From JASLDZ01 sp964242625 (GTDB lineage: Bacteria; Pseudomonadota; Alphaproteobacteria; Caulobacterales; Caulobacteraceae), in contig CAXTAO010000003.1 of NCBI GenBank assembly GCA_964242625.1, positions 1 through 64,000 of the forward strand: 64,000 nucleotides of DNA. Direction: 5' to 3'. Below, in pieces: positions 50,288 to 59,693 of this stretch (position 1 is its first letter; each line of letters begins with the position of its first letter). The position numbers and the translations under genes were made by a program. The notes beneath the pieces are model-generated. The model worked only from the letters and a program-made list of their open reading frames with translations. It searched no databases and was not told the DNA's origin.

Positions 50288-51202
50288 CTAGGACGCCGCG
50301 CCGGCGTTGACGTAGCGCCGTGGCGACACTCCCGTCGCGCGCTTGAAGGCGGTGCTGAAGGCGCTCACCGACCGGAAGCCTGCGTCGGCGGCGATTGCGG
50401 AGATCGACTGTTCGCCCGCCGCAAGGGACCGCCGCGCGAGCGCCATGCGCCACTCCAGCAGGTAGGCGATGGGGGAGCGACCGACGAGCTGCTGAAAGCT
50501 CAGCGCGAACGCCGAGCGCGACATGCCGGCGATGGCCGCCAACTCGGCGACGGTCCACTCACGCGCGACCTCGCCATGCAGACGTTCCAGCGCTCGGGCG
50601 ACGCGGGGGTCGGACAGGCCTCTCAGGAGGCCAGGGTGCGCTTCGTCCCAGCCCAATCCTGGCCGGCGCAGGATTTCGACCAGCATCAACTCCAGCACGC
50701 GCTCCAGCACGTGAGAGCGGCCGGCGCGGACCTCTTGAGCCTCCTCGCCCAGCAACGCCGCCAGCGTGTCCAGTCGGCGCGCGGCGTGAGCCTGCGCCTC
50801 GACATGCACGATCGACGGCAAGAGGCCGCCGATGAGGTCGGCCCCCACCGCGTCGAAGGCGAAGTATCCGCCGACGAAGCGCGTCACGTGCTGCGGAGCG
50901 GCGCCGTGCATCAAGAGAGTGGGATCGGCGAACACCGCCTTCAGCCCGACCTCGGGCCCGGCGCCAGGGGCGCGCATCGACCAGGGCCGGGGCGAGGCGA
51001 TCAGGATGAAGTCGCCCGCGGCGGTCGCGAGCGGCGGCTCACGCTCGCGTCGCACCTCCAACGCACCCTCGAGCAGGTGACCGAACACCACGATGTCGCG
51101 GCGCGGCGGCAGGTGAAGCGTCCAGCCGCCCCGCCCCTCGATCAGGCGCCAGCCCACCTCTCGCGGCCGCAGGAGCGCCAGTATGTGGGAGAGCGGATCC
51201 AC
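50288..51202 (-). CDS. AraC-family transcriptional regulator (cupin_6 type)
   Basis: The 304-residue product has an N-terminal AraC-binding (cupin_6/RmlC-like) domain beginning DPLSHILALLRPREVGWRL. Its C-terminal double helix-turn-helix (about 205-300) has REWTVAELAAIAGMSRSAFAL, FQQLVGRSPIAYLLEWRMALA and SISAIAADAGFRSVSAFSTAF. Members of this group regulate an adjacent dehydrogenase or reductase gene. It is divergent from the SDR at 51303 with a 100-bp shared region containing a nested palindrome. Confidence 0.95.
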   Translation of the reverse strand: MDPLSHILALLRPREVGWRLIEGRGGWTLHLPPRRDIVVFGHLLEGALEVRREREPPLATAAGDFILIASPRPWSMRAPGAGPEVGLKAVFADPTLLMHGAAPQHVTRFVGGYFAFDAVGADLIGGLLPSIVHVEAQAHAARRLDTLAALLGEEAQEVRAGRSHVLERVLELMLVEILRRPGLGWDEAHPGLLRGLSDPRVARALERLHGEVAREWTVAELAAIAGMSRSAFALSFQQLVGRSPIAYLLEWRMALARRSLAAGEQSISAIAADAGFRSVSAFSTAFKRATGVSPRRYVNAGAAS

Positions 51203-51245
51203 GCCGGACGAAACGTAAACAGATGTGGACGCGGGCGCATAGAGG

Positions 51246-51284
51246 CTCCGAAGTCGACGCTGTAACGAGCGTCACGCCTCGGAG
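51246..51284. promoter_or_regulatory. Nested inverted repeat in AraC/SDR promoter
   Basis: Outer arms CTCCGA/TCGGAG and inner arms GACGCT/AGCGTC (6-nt spacer GTAACG) lie within 39 bp, directly upstream of the SDR Shine-Dalgarno (GTGGAG). It is a candidate operator for the divergent AraC-type regulator or an mRNA leader hairpin. Confidence 0.5.
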
Positions 51285-51302
51285 CGTATGTGGAGCCGAA
51301 CC

Positions 51303-52283
51303 ATGCGTGTTTTCGTCACCGGCGCGACGGGGTTCATCGGCGCGGCCCTCGTCGCCGACCTCCTCGCCCACGGGCACCACGTGATCGGGCTCGCCCGTTC
51401 CGCCCCGGCGGCGGAGAAGCTGCGCAAGATGGGCGCGGAGCCGCACCTCGGCAGCTTGCGGGACCTGAAGAGCCTGCAGCGCGGGGCGGCCATGTCGGAC
51501 GGGGTGGCGCACCTCGCGTTCACTATCTCGCCCATGGACATGCCCGCCCGGCGGACGCTCAACGTCTTCCTGGGCGGCGCGCCCAATCACCTGGTCCGCC
51601 GGATGATGGGCGCGATCGGCGCGACCGACCGGGAGGGCATCGACGCCCTGGGCTCGGCGCTGCAGGGCTCCGACCGACCCCTTGTCACCACCTTCGGCCT
51701 CATGGGGCTTGCAGGAGCGCCATGCGAGCGGGCGGCGGCGCCGGCGCTGGAGACTGACGCTCCCAACCCGCGCTCGCCGGGCTGGCTGCGCGCGGAGAAC
51801 GAGGCGGCGGTGCGGTCGTGGGCGCAGCGCGGCGTACGGGCCAGCATCGTGCGCCTGGCGCCCTCGGTGCACGGCAAGGGAGACAAGGGTCTGGTACCCA
51901 TGATCGCCGCGGCTGCGCGCAAGCGGCGGAGCGCCTTCTACGTGGGAGACGGCGAGAACCACTGGTGCGGAGTGCACCGCGACGACGCCGCGACGCTCTT
52001 CCGGCTCGCGCTGGAGAAGGGGCGTGCGGGCGGTGTCTACCATGGTGTCGGGGACGCGGGGCTGCCGTTCCGCCGCATTGCGCAGATCGTCGCCGACAGG
52101 CTCGACCTGCCGGTAGCGTCGGTCACGCTGAAGGAGGCGAACCGCCACCTCGGTTGGATCGCGCCCTTCGCCGCCGTCGACAATCCCGCCGGGAGCGCGC
52201 GGACGCAGGAGGAGCTCGGCTGGCGACCTGTCGGGCCCTCCCTGGAGCAGGACCTGAGCACGCCGGCCTACTTCGCGGCGTAG
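51303..52283 (+). CDS. Extended/atypical SDR, paralogue of the 49126 gene
   Basis: The 326-residue protein starts MRVFVTGATGFIGAALVADLLAHGH. It keeps the RSAPAAEKLRKMGAEPHLGSLRDL and QGSDRPLVTTFGLMGLAG elements, paralleling its neighbour (QGSDKPLLITSGTGIGSPG). It also has VYHGVGDAGLPFRRIAQIVADR and the C-terminal GSARTQEELGWRPVGPSLEQDL. ATG 51303 has GGAG 7 nt upstream. It is regulated presumably by the divergent AraC-type protein. Substrate unknown for both. Confidence 0.92.
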   Translation: MRVFVTGATGFIGAALVADLLAHGHHVIGLARSAPAAEKLRKMGAEPHLGSLRDLKSLQRGAAMSDGVAHLAFTISPMDMPARRTLNVFLGGAPNHLVRRMMGAIGATDREGIDALGSALQGSDRPLVTTFGLMGLAGAPCERAAAPALETDAPNPRSPGWLRAENEAAVRSWAQRGVRASIVRLAPSVHGKGDKGLVPMIAAAARKRRSAFYVGDGENHWCGVHRDDAATLFRLALEKGRAGGVYHGVGDAGLPFRRIAQIVADRLDLPVASVTLKEANRHLGWIAPFAAVDNPAGSARTQEELGWRPVGPSLEQDLSTPAYFAA

Positions 52284-52293
52284 CCGGCTGCGG

Positions 52294-52309
52294 CTCCCGG
52301 TGGCGGGAG
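52294..52309. terminator. Short hairpin between convergent genes
   Basis: CTCCCG-GTGG-CGGGAG lies between the SDR stop (52283) and the TonB-receptor stop (52321). The stem is short, so it is a weak candidate. Confidence 0.4.
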
Positions 52310-52320
52310 AGTGGGCTTCT

Positions 52321-54360
52321 TCAGCGACGCAGCCGCACGCCCACGCGCACGAGCCGCGGCGCGTCGTAGCTGTAGACGCCGTCGGCCGTCTCGGCGGTCT
52401 GGATGGCCGCGTCGAACAGGTTGTCGGCCGCGACGAAAGCGCTCCACGCCGGGGTGAAGGCGTACTCCGCGCGCAGGTCGACGCTGAACGCCGGCCGCAG
52501 CCTCAGCGTGTTGAGGTCGTCGTCGAAGCGGGCGCTCTCGTAGCGGAGGTCCGCGGTCAGCGCCCACGCGCGGGTCGGCGTCCACCGGGCCTCGCCCGTG
52601 GCGGTGGTGCGCGGCGTGAGCGCCGGACGCAGGCCGGTGAGCTGCGGAGCCTGGGCGCCGCCGTCGACCTCCGACCGCGTGTAGGCGAGCGCCGCGCGCA
52701 GCACGAGCCGGTCGGGGAGGACGCGCTCCACCGCCTCCGCCTCCACCCCCGCTGCGTCCACCGCGCCCGCGTTCTCCCGCACCCGCAGGATCCCGCCCGC
52801 CGCCACGGCGTCGGACACGCCCGGCAGATCGGGGATGGCGAAGGTTCCCGGGCCCTGGCCGAGGGTCACGTTGGTGATCGCGTCCTCCAGCCGGTTGTAG
52901 AAGACGGTCGCGCTGAGCGTCGTGGCCCCGCGCGCGAGGTCGACGCCCGTCTCCGCGCCGTAGAGCCGTTCGGGGGCCAGCGCCGGGTTGGCCTCCGTGA
53001 GGTTGTTGCCGACACGAAAGGGCCGGTGCAGCTCGTTCAGCGTGGGCGCGCGGAAGCCGACGTAGCCCGCGCCCCGCCATGCCAGGCCGAAGGGCAGGTC
53101 GCGCCGGAAGCCCAGCCGCCCGGTCGGGAGGAGGCCGTTCTGGTCGGGCGCGCGGGTGTTCAGGGTGCTCGCGCCCGTCGCGCGGGCCAGCTCCACGCGC
53201 TCAGCGGCGAAGTCGGCCCAGTCGTCGACGCGCACGCCGCCGGTGACGAGCCAGCGGCCGAACCGCGCGGAGCCGTCGGCGTACACTCCGCCCACCACCG
53301 TCTCGCCCCCCGACTTGCGCGATTTCGTGAAGTCGCCCAGCGGCGCGCTGTAGGTGAAGAGCTCGCGGCTCTCGCCCGTCGCCCCGCGCACGTCGGCGCC
53401 GAGCTCAAGGCTGTAGCGGCCGGCGTTGCGGCGAAGCGCGGCGTTCAGCCCCCAGCCGAGGGCGGGTATCGCGTACTGCACGTTGGCGGGCGTGGACGCC
53501 GTGCGGCCGTTCGCGACGGTGGCCGAGGCGTTGTAGAGGTTGGAGGCGTCGACCCAGCCCTGCAGCCGCCAGCCCCAGCCGTGCGCGCCCGGCTGGTGGG
53601 CGAGCGTCACCGATCCCTGCTGGCCCGAGGCGCGCGACGACGCGCCGACCACCCCCGCGCCGCGGTCCTCCTCGTAGCCCGCCAGACGCGCGGCGAGGGT
53701 GGTCCCCGGCCCGAGGTCCTGCTCGACCCGGCCCGCGGCGGTCCAGCTATGCAGGTCGAGTGGGCGGTCGACGGGGCCGCGGCCATCGCGCACGGGAATC
53801 CAGCCGTCGCTCTCCTGCCCGGCGGCGTCGACGAACACGCGCGTGTCGCCGCGCGTCACGCCCAGCGCCGCTTGCCCCTCGCGAAAGCCCAACCCGCCGC
53901 CGGACGCCTCGGCGGATAGCCCCTGTTGCGTCTCGGGCGTGTCGAGCTGCACCACCCCCGTCAGCGCGCCCGAGCCGTAGGGGCCCGAGCCCGCGCCGCG
54001 CACGATCCGCGCCTCGCCGACGGCGACGGAGGGCAGCGCCGTCCAGATCACCCAACCGCCGAAAGGGTCGTTCTGCGGCACGCCGTCCAGCGTCACCAGC
54101 GCACGGGAGGCGCCCGAGCCCGCGATCCCCCGCAGCGACACGCCCTGGGTGGTCGGGTTCGCGCCGAGGGTGGAGGTGCGGCGGTAGAGCGAGAAGCCGG
54201 GGACGCTCTTCAGCGCGCCGTCCAGCTCGGTGGCGTCGCGCAGCGCCTCGGGCGCGACCTGGACCACGGAATAGGCAGCGTCGCCCGCCGGGTCGGGCAG
54301 GCGCGCACCGGTCACGACCACCTCGGCCGCGGGCGGGGCGTCGGGCGGAGCGGCGATCAC
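52321..54360 (-). CDS. TonB-dependent receptor without a visible signal peptide
   Basis: The 679-residue outer-membrane receptor has a TonB-box-like AAEVVVTGARLPD directly at the N-terminus. A plug follows (ALKSVPGFSLYRRTSTLGAN, GVSLRGIAGSGASRALVTLDG, RIVRGAGSGPYGSGALTGVVQL). The 22-strand barrel ends PRLVRVGVRLRR, which is atypical because most end in Phe. Only GTG 54360 is available before an in-frame stop. Its 5' side (SAQTRP) looks like the remnant of a signal-peptide cleavage region, and no hydrophobic core precedes it. The gene may be non-functional or mis-sequenced. It lies 24 bp after the sorbosone-dehydrogenase-like gene on the same strand. Confidence 0.85.
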   Translation of the reverse strand: MIAAPPDAPPAAEVVVTGARLPDPAGDAAYSVVQVAPEALRDATELDGALKSVPGFSLYRRTSTLGANPTTQGVSLRGIAGSGASRALVTLDGVPQNDPFGGWVIWTALPSVAVGEARIVRGAGSGPYGSGALTGVVQLDTPETQQGLSAEASGGGLGFREGQAALGVTRGDTRVFVDAAGQESDGWIPVRDGRGPVDRPLDLHSWTAAGRVEQDLGPGTTLAARLAGYEEDRGAGVVGASSRASGQQGSVTLAHQPGAHGWGWRLQGWVDASNLYNASATVANGRTASTPANVQYAIPALGWGLNAALRRNAGRYSLELGADVRGATGESRELFTYSAPLGDFTKSRKSGGETVVGGVYADGSARFGRWLVTGGVRVDDWADFAAERVELARATGASTLNTRAPDQNGLLPTGRLGFRRDLPFGLAWRGAGYVGFRAPTLNELHRPFRVGNNLTEANPALAPERLYGAETGVDLARGATTLSATVFYNRLEDAITNVTLGQGPGTFAIPDLPGVSDAVAAGGILRVRENAGAVDAAGVEAEAVERVLPDRLVLRAALAYTRSEVDGGAQAPQLTGLRPALTPRTTATGEARWTPTRAWALTADLRYESARFDDDLNTLRLRPAFSVDLRAEYAFTPAWSAFVAADNLFDAAIQTAETADGVYSYDAPRLVRVGVRLRR

Positions 54361-54384
54361 CGGCCGGGTCTGAGCCGACCTTCG

Positions 54385-55740
54385 TCAGCCGCGGTGGTGA
54401 GCCGGCGCCGGCGGCTTGGCTTCGGCCCTGACCTCCGTCGCGGTGACCCGCCACACCGTCTTGCCAAGGTCGTCGGCGACGAGAAGCGCGCCTCGGCTGT
54501 CCAGGTTGACGCCTACGGGCCGCCCGCGGGCGTGGTCGTCGCCCGTCAGGAACCCGGTGACGAGGTCCTGGGGCGGGCCGGAGGGGCGGTCGCCCGCGAA
54601 GGGGACGTAGACGACCTTGTAGCCGTTGAGCGGCGAGCGGTTCCAGCTGCCGTGCTCGCCCACGATGGCGCCGCCGCGGAAAGAGGCGGGCAGGCTGGAC
54701 GGCGCGGAGAAGACGACGCCCAGGGGCGCCACGTGCGAGCTCAGGGCGTAGTCGGGCTTCACGGCGCGCGCGACGAGGTCCGGCCGCTGGGGCTTCACCC
54801 GCGGATCGACGTGCTGGCCGTAGTAGCTGTAGGGCCAGCCGTAGAAGGCGTTCTCCTGCACGGAGGTGAGGTAGTCCGGCACGAGGTCCGGCCCCAACTC
54901 GTCCCGCTCGTTCACCGCCGCCCACAGCCGGCCGGTGCCGGGCTGGATGGCCAGCCCCGCCGGGTTGCGCAGGCCGGTGGCGTAGAGGCGCTTCAGCCCC
55001 GTGGCGCGGTCGATCTCCCAGACGGCGGCGCGGTCCTTCTCGGCCTCCAGCCCGTTCTCGGTGATGTTGCTGTTGGAGCCCACGCCCACGTAGAGCTTCG
55101 TCCCGTCGGCGCTGGCGACGAGGCTCTTGGTCCAGTGGTGATCGATCGGACCGCCGGGCAGTTCGGTCACGACCGTCGGCTTCGCGTCGATGTGCGTCTG
55201 CCCGACCTCGTAGGGGAAGCGCAGCAGGGCGTCGGTGTCGGCGACGTAGAGGTCGTGGCCGACGAGCGCCACGCCGAAGGGCGAGTGCAGGTGGTCAATC
55301 AGGGCGAAACGCTGGTCGGCCACGCCGTCGCCGTCCGTGTCGCGCAGGAGCGTCACGCGCATGGGCGGCTTGCCGCCCTTGCCCGCGAAGTGTTGCACCC
55401 AGCCCATCACGAGGTCCTTGGGACGGTTCACCGGGGCCTTGGGGCCGCCCGTCTCCACCACGAGCACGTCGCCGTTCGGCAGGCCGTAGACGAAGCGCGG
55501 CCCCGACAGCCCGGTGGCGAACGCCTTGACCGCCATCCCCGCGGGAACGGTGGGCGTGGCGCCGGCCCACTGCGCGACGGGCGCGATGTGCATGGGGGGC
55601 AGGAGGTACTGGTGCGGCGCGGGGAGGAGCGGCGCGGCGCCGATCTGGGTGGACGGCGGCGGCGGCGCAGGCCCGCCGCACGCGGCGAGGCCGCCGAGGC
55701 TCCCCAGCGCCAGGAGTCGGATCGAAGTCGAGGGAGTCAT
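54385..55740 (-). CDS. PQQ-type sugar (L-sorbosone) dehydrogenase-like lipoprotein
   Basis: The ~451-residue product is a six-bladed beta-propeller of the GDH/sorbosone dehydrogenase family. A lipoprotein signal ends LGGLAAC (Cys followed by GG). Family stretches are ATGLSGPRFVYGLPNGDVLVVETG, HSPFGVALVGHDLYVADTDALLRFPY, GVGSNSNI, YATGLRNPAGLAIQPGTG, NERDELGPDLVPDYLT and GEHGSWNRSP. It presumably oxidises an aldose or ketose at the outer or inner membrane with PQQ. It is preceded by the DUF2231 gene (16 bp gap) and followed by the TonB receptor: a coherent minus-strand operon. ATG 55740 is used. Confidence 0.93.
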   Translation of the reverse strand: MTPSTSIRLLALGSLGGLAACGGPAPPPPSTQIGAAPLLPAPHQYLLPPMHIAPVAQWAGATPTVPAGMAVKAFATGLSGPRFVYGLPNGDVLVVETGGPKAPVNRPKDLVMGWVQHFAGKGGKPPMRVTLLRDTDGDGVADQRFALIDHLHSPFGVALVGHDLYVADTDALLRFPYEVGQTHIDAKPTVVTELPGGPIDHHWTKSLVASADGTKLYVGVGSNSNITENGLEAEKDRAAVWEIDRATGLKRLYATGLRNPAGLAIQPGTGRLWAAVNERDELGPDLVPDYLTSVQENAFYGWPYSYYGQHVDPRVKPQRPDLVARAVKPDYALSSHVAPLGVVFSAPSSLPASFRGGAIVGEHGSWNRSPLNGYKVVYVPFAGDRPSGPPQDLVTGFLTGDDHARGRPVGVNLDSRGALLVADDLGKTVWRVTATEVRAEAKPPAPAHHRG

Positions 55741-55756
55741 GCGGAGCACCTTGGGT

Positions 55757-56185
55757 TCAGCCCGCGCGACGCGAAGGCGCGTTCAGGCTCCAGCCGCCCC
55801 ACGCGGCGACGCCGATCAGGAGGGCGGTGAGGATGGATAGACCCAGCCCCGTCGGCGCCACGGCGGTGTAGCCGTCACGGCTGTGGACGAAGGCGTTGAC
55901 CGTCGCGGTCACCGCGGCGCTCGCCAGCGCGACGAACTTGACAGGGTCGAGGTGGCGCGTGCGCCCGCTCACGAGGTCGATCACCAACGCCAGCGCCGCG
56001 ACCAGCGCCACGATCAACCCCCCGGTGATCAGCCAGACGGAGAACGTCTCCCACTGGGTGGAGTCGGTCCTCACATAGGCGATGTCGGTCGCCAGAGCCG
56101 CGAGTAGCAGGCCCGCCCCTAGCGGGGCCAGGACGGCGTGCAACGGTGCGTGCGCCCATGTCTGATCACTGGACCTTTCGACCAT
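55757..56185 (-). CDS. DUF2231 membrane protein
   Basis: The 142-residue product has four membrane helices (PLHAVLAPLGAGLLLAALATDIAYV, FSVWLITGGLIVALVAALALVID, FVALASAAVTATVNAFVHSRDG, GLGLSILTALLIGVAAWGGW). The opening HxxL-type motif HAPLHAVL and the LDP loop are typical of DUF2231. Genes of this family are frequently next to PQQ-type sorbosone dehydrogenases, as here (16 bp), and may provide the redox or heme partner. ATG 56185 has GGGGG upstream; an ATG five codons earlier is possible. Confidence 0.88.
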   Translation of the reverse strand: MVERSSDQTWAHAPLHAVLAPLGAGLLLAALATDIAYVRTDSTQWETFSVWLITGGLIVALVAALALVIDLVSGRTRHLDPVKFVALASAAVTATVNAFVHSRDGYTAVAPTGLGLSILTALLIGVAAWGGWSLNAPSRRAG

Positions 56186-56416
56186 GGGAAACCCCCGCAT
56201 GCACGGTTACAGGCGCAGCGCCGCCGAGACGTCGCTGCGAGACGCCCCAACGCACAGCCTGCGTCCGCGCTCCCGAGGGTCGTCGATGAGCGCTGACGGC
56301 CTCCGCCGACGGAGTGGGGCGCTTCGCCCGATTGTCGCCGCGACGACGCGCGACCTTGGCGTTTGCCAGGACGCGTGGTGGTTCGCCCGTGCGCGAGCTG
56401 TGCGAGGAGGCCGATC

Positions 56417-57466
<1,050 letters not shown>

Positions 57467-57476
57467 GACGTGAACC

Positions 57477-57533
57477 GTCGAGCCCTGCGCCCAGCTCCCC
57501 GCCGACTCCGGGCGGCGCTTGCGCGGGCTCGAC
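57477..57533. terminator. Bidirectional hairpin between desaturase and amidohydrolase
   Basis: GTCGAGCCCTGCGC pairs with GCGCGGGCTCGAC (one bulged T) across a GC-rich 30-nt loop that can fold internally. It sits in the 79-bp convergent gap. Confidence 0.6.
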
Positions 57534-57545
57534 GCGATACGCCGG

Positions 57546-59594
57546 CTAGCTGGGCATGCCGCTCAAGCCGCTCGCCTGGCGCAAGGCCCGCCCGTCCAGG
57601 CGGTAGCCGTCGAGGAAGACGGTGTCGACGTGGCGCAGGGCGCGGAGGTCGCGGGAGACGTCCCCGTCGACCAGGATAACGTCCGCCGTCTTTCCAGGCT
57701 CGACCGAGCCCGTGCGGTCGTTCATGCCGGTCATACGCGCGGGGACGATCGTCGCACTCTGCAGGGCTTCGGCGTTGGTGAGCCCCGCCTCCTGGTAGAG
57801 CTCGAGCTCGCGCACGAGCTCCAGGCCCGAGCCGTCAGTGCCTGCGACGATCCGCACGCCCGCCTGATGCAGCCGGCCGGTCAGCGAGACCATCTTGGCG
57901 AAGCTCTTGCGGTAGTCGTCGCGCGTCAGGCCCTGCGACAGCGGATAGCCCGGGATCTTCCATCCCCGCACCACCGAAGGCGGAGCCACCTTGGCGTATG
58001 GAGCGTACTCCGGCGAGATGGCGGCGCCGTCCGACGTCATCAACGGCTCCCAGACGGTCAGCGTCGGGTCGATGATCGTGCCCCGCCGGGAGAGTTCGGC
58101 GTAGAAGGCCTTCATCATGGGCGAGTCGAGGTCGACGTCCTTGCCGTAGCGAGCCGGGCCTTCAAGCCGCGCCGCGGTGTTGGAACGGTCCACCACCTCC
58201 TGCGGCATCGCCTGCATCATGATGAAATTGATGTGGGTGACCTCGTCATAGCCCGCGCGCACGGCGTCCAGCGGGCGCATGCCCGCGGGCACATGGCCGT
58301 GCACGTGGAGCCCCAGCCTGTGCGCCTCGGCGGCGCCCGGCGCGATCCAGGCGGGGTTCATCGAGGTGTAGAACTTGGCGCCCCACAGGCCCGCGGCCTT
58401 GATCCGGTCCACCGCCGCGATCGTCTCGGCCTCCGACGACACGGTGATCGCGCCCTGGGCGGCCAGCGGGTCCTTGCGGTCGATGATCACCGAGATCTTG
58501 CCGTCGGGGGCCAGGAGGTCGCCGCTCGCGCGCCGCTTGTAGATGGAGAGCGCGTCGGGGATCTCGGTGCCGGGGCTGCGGTAGTTGGTCATGCCCGTGG
58601 CGACGTTCTGGAGCAGGTTCCAGTCGTCGCCTACGTGCTGGTGCGAGTCCCAGAGCCCCGGCGTCAGCGTCTTGCCGCGCCCGTCGATGACGACGGCCCC
58701 CGTCGGAGCCTTGAGGGAACCCGCCCGTCCGATCGCCGCGATCTTGCCGTCGGCGATCAGAACGGCGCGGTCGGGCCGATAGACGCCCGCGATCGAGTCG
58801 AATATCAGCACGTGATCTACAAGCGTCGGCGTTCGGTTGGCTGGGCTGAGGAAGGTGTGCGCGACCTCGCGCACCATGGCCGCGGTCGCCTCGTCCTGGA
58901 TCGCCTTCAGCTTGGGCCCGCTGGCCTCGTAGCCTTCGGGCAGGAGCGAGACGACGCCCGCGTTGCCGAAGAAGCGGTTGTCGGCGTCCAGCCAGACGGG
59001 AGACGGCGAGAAGCCGTATCCCGTGATGAAAGCGAGCTTCACCGTCTTGGGACCGTGCGGGCCGTCGATCTGCACGGACTGACGGGTGGCGAGGTTGGCG
59101 TGGCCGTTCGGCAGGAGATCGAGGCCCTTGTCACCCGCCTTCACCAGGGCGTCGACGTCGAGCTCGCCCGCGAGCCACGGGCCGCCGTAGGTGTTATATC
59201 GGCGGTCACCGAAGGGCGCCGAACCCGCATCGACCGTCGTCTTCCAGTGCGCCACGCCGGCGCCGTCGACGGTGAAGTCCTCCGCGGCGTCGCCCTGGTC
59301 GGTGTAGCCGCGGATGGTGATGGCGCTCGGTCGCCGATCGGCGCCCAGAGTCACCCGTTCATCGTCCTCGGTGACCCAGCCGCGCAGCGACATCGACATG
59401 CGATAGGCGAGGCGCCCGTCCGGCGTGGTCCAGGACCAGATGTCGCCATGCTTCCCGGCCGTGGAGCTGATCGTGTAGTGGCGCGCGCCCGCCGGGGGCT
59501 GCAGCAGCTGCTCCTTCGGCGTGGGCGTGGGCGTAGCCGCGGCGGCGGCGCTGACGCTGACGCTCAGCAGCGCGACGGACAGGAGGTGGCGCAT
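57546..59594 (-). CDS. Exported amidohydrolase-superfamily protein with N-terminal beta domain
   Basis: The ~682-residue product has a signal peptide (RHLLSVALLSVSVSAAAAA). Residues 30-270 are a beta-rich extracytoplasmic domain. An amidohydrolase barrel follows with LTPGLWDSHQHVGDD (HxH metal motif), LHVHGHVPAGM, a later His in YDEVTHINF, and VAGTDGSGLE (Asp). The composite-domain beta sandwich GSVEPGKTADVILVDGDVS closes it. ATG 59594 has GGAGAG upstream; the longer frame adds 27 basic residues. A substrate such as a dipeptide or imide is possible but not determinable. It is convergent with the desaturase. Confidence 0.9.
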   Translation of the reverse strand: MRHLLSVALLSVSVSAAAAATPTPTPKEQLLQPPAGARHYTISSTAGKHGDIWSWTTPDGRLAYRMSMSLRGWVTEDDERVTLGADRRPSAITIRGYTDQGDAAEDFTVDGAGVAHWKTTVDAGSAPFGDRRYNTYGGPWLAGELDVDALVKAGDKGLDLLPNGHANLATRQSVQIDGPHGPKTVKLAFITGYGFSPSPVWLDADNRFFGNAGVVSLLPEGYEASGPKLKAIQDEATAAMVREVAHTFLSPANRTPTLVDHVLIFDSIAGVYRPDRAVLIADGKIAAIGRAGSLKAPTGAVVIDGRGKTLTPGLWDSHQHVGDDWNLLQNVATGMTNYRSPGTEIPDALSIYKRRASGDLLAPDGKISVIIDRKDPLAAQGAITVSSEAETIAAVDRIKAAGLWGAKFYTSMNPAWIAPGAAEAHRLGLHVHGHVPAGMRPLDAVRAGYDEVTHINFIMMQAMPQEVVDRSNTAARLEGPARYGKDVDLDSPMMKAFYAELSRRGTIIDPTLTVWEPLMTSDGAAISPEYAPYAKVAPPSVVRGWKIPGYPLSQGLTRDDYRKSFAKMVSLTGRLHQAGVRIVAGTDGSGLELVRELELYQEAGLTNAEALQSATIVPARMTGMNDRTGSVEPGKTADVILVDGDVSRDLRALRHVDTVFLDGYRLDGRALRQASGLSGMPS

Positions 59595-59693
59595 GTCGTT
59601 CTCTCCGGACCCGGACTCCGCCAGACTGCCAAGCTGACTTACGCGAGGCAATGCGACGTGACTTCGCTTGGCCAAGAAGATCGACGCGATCGG

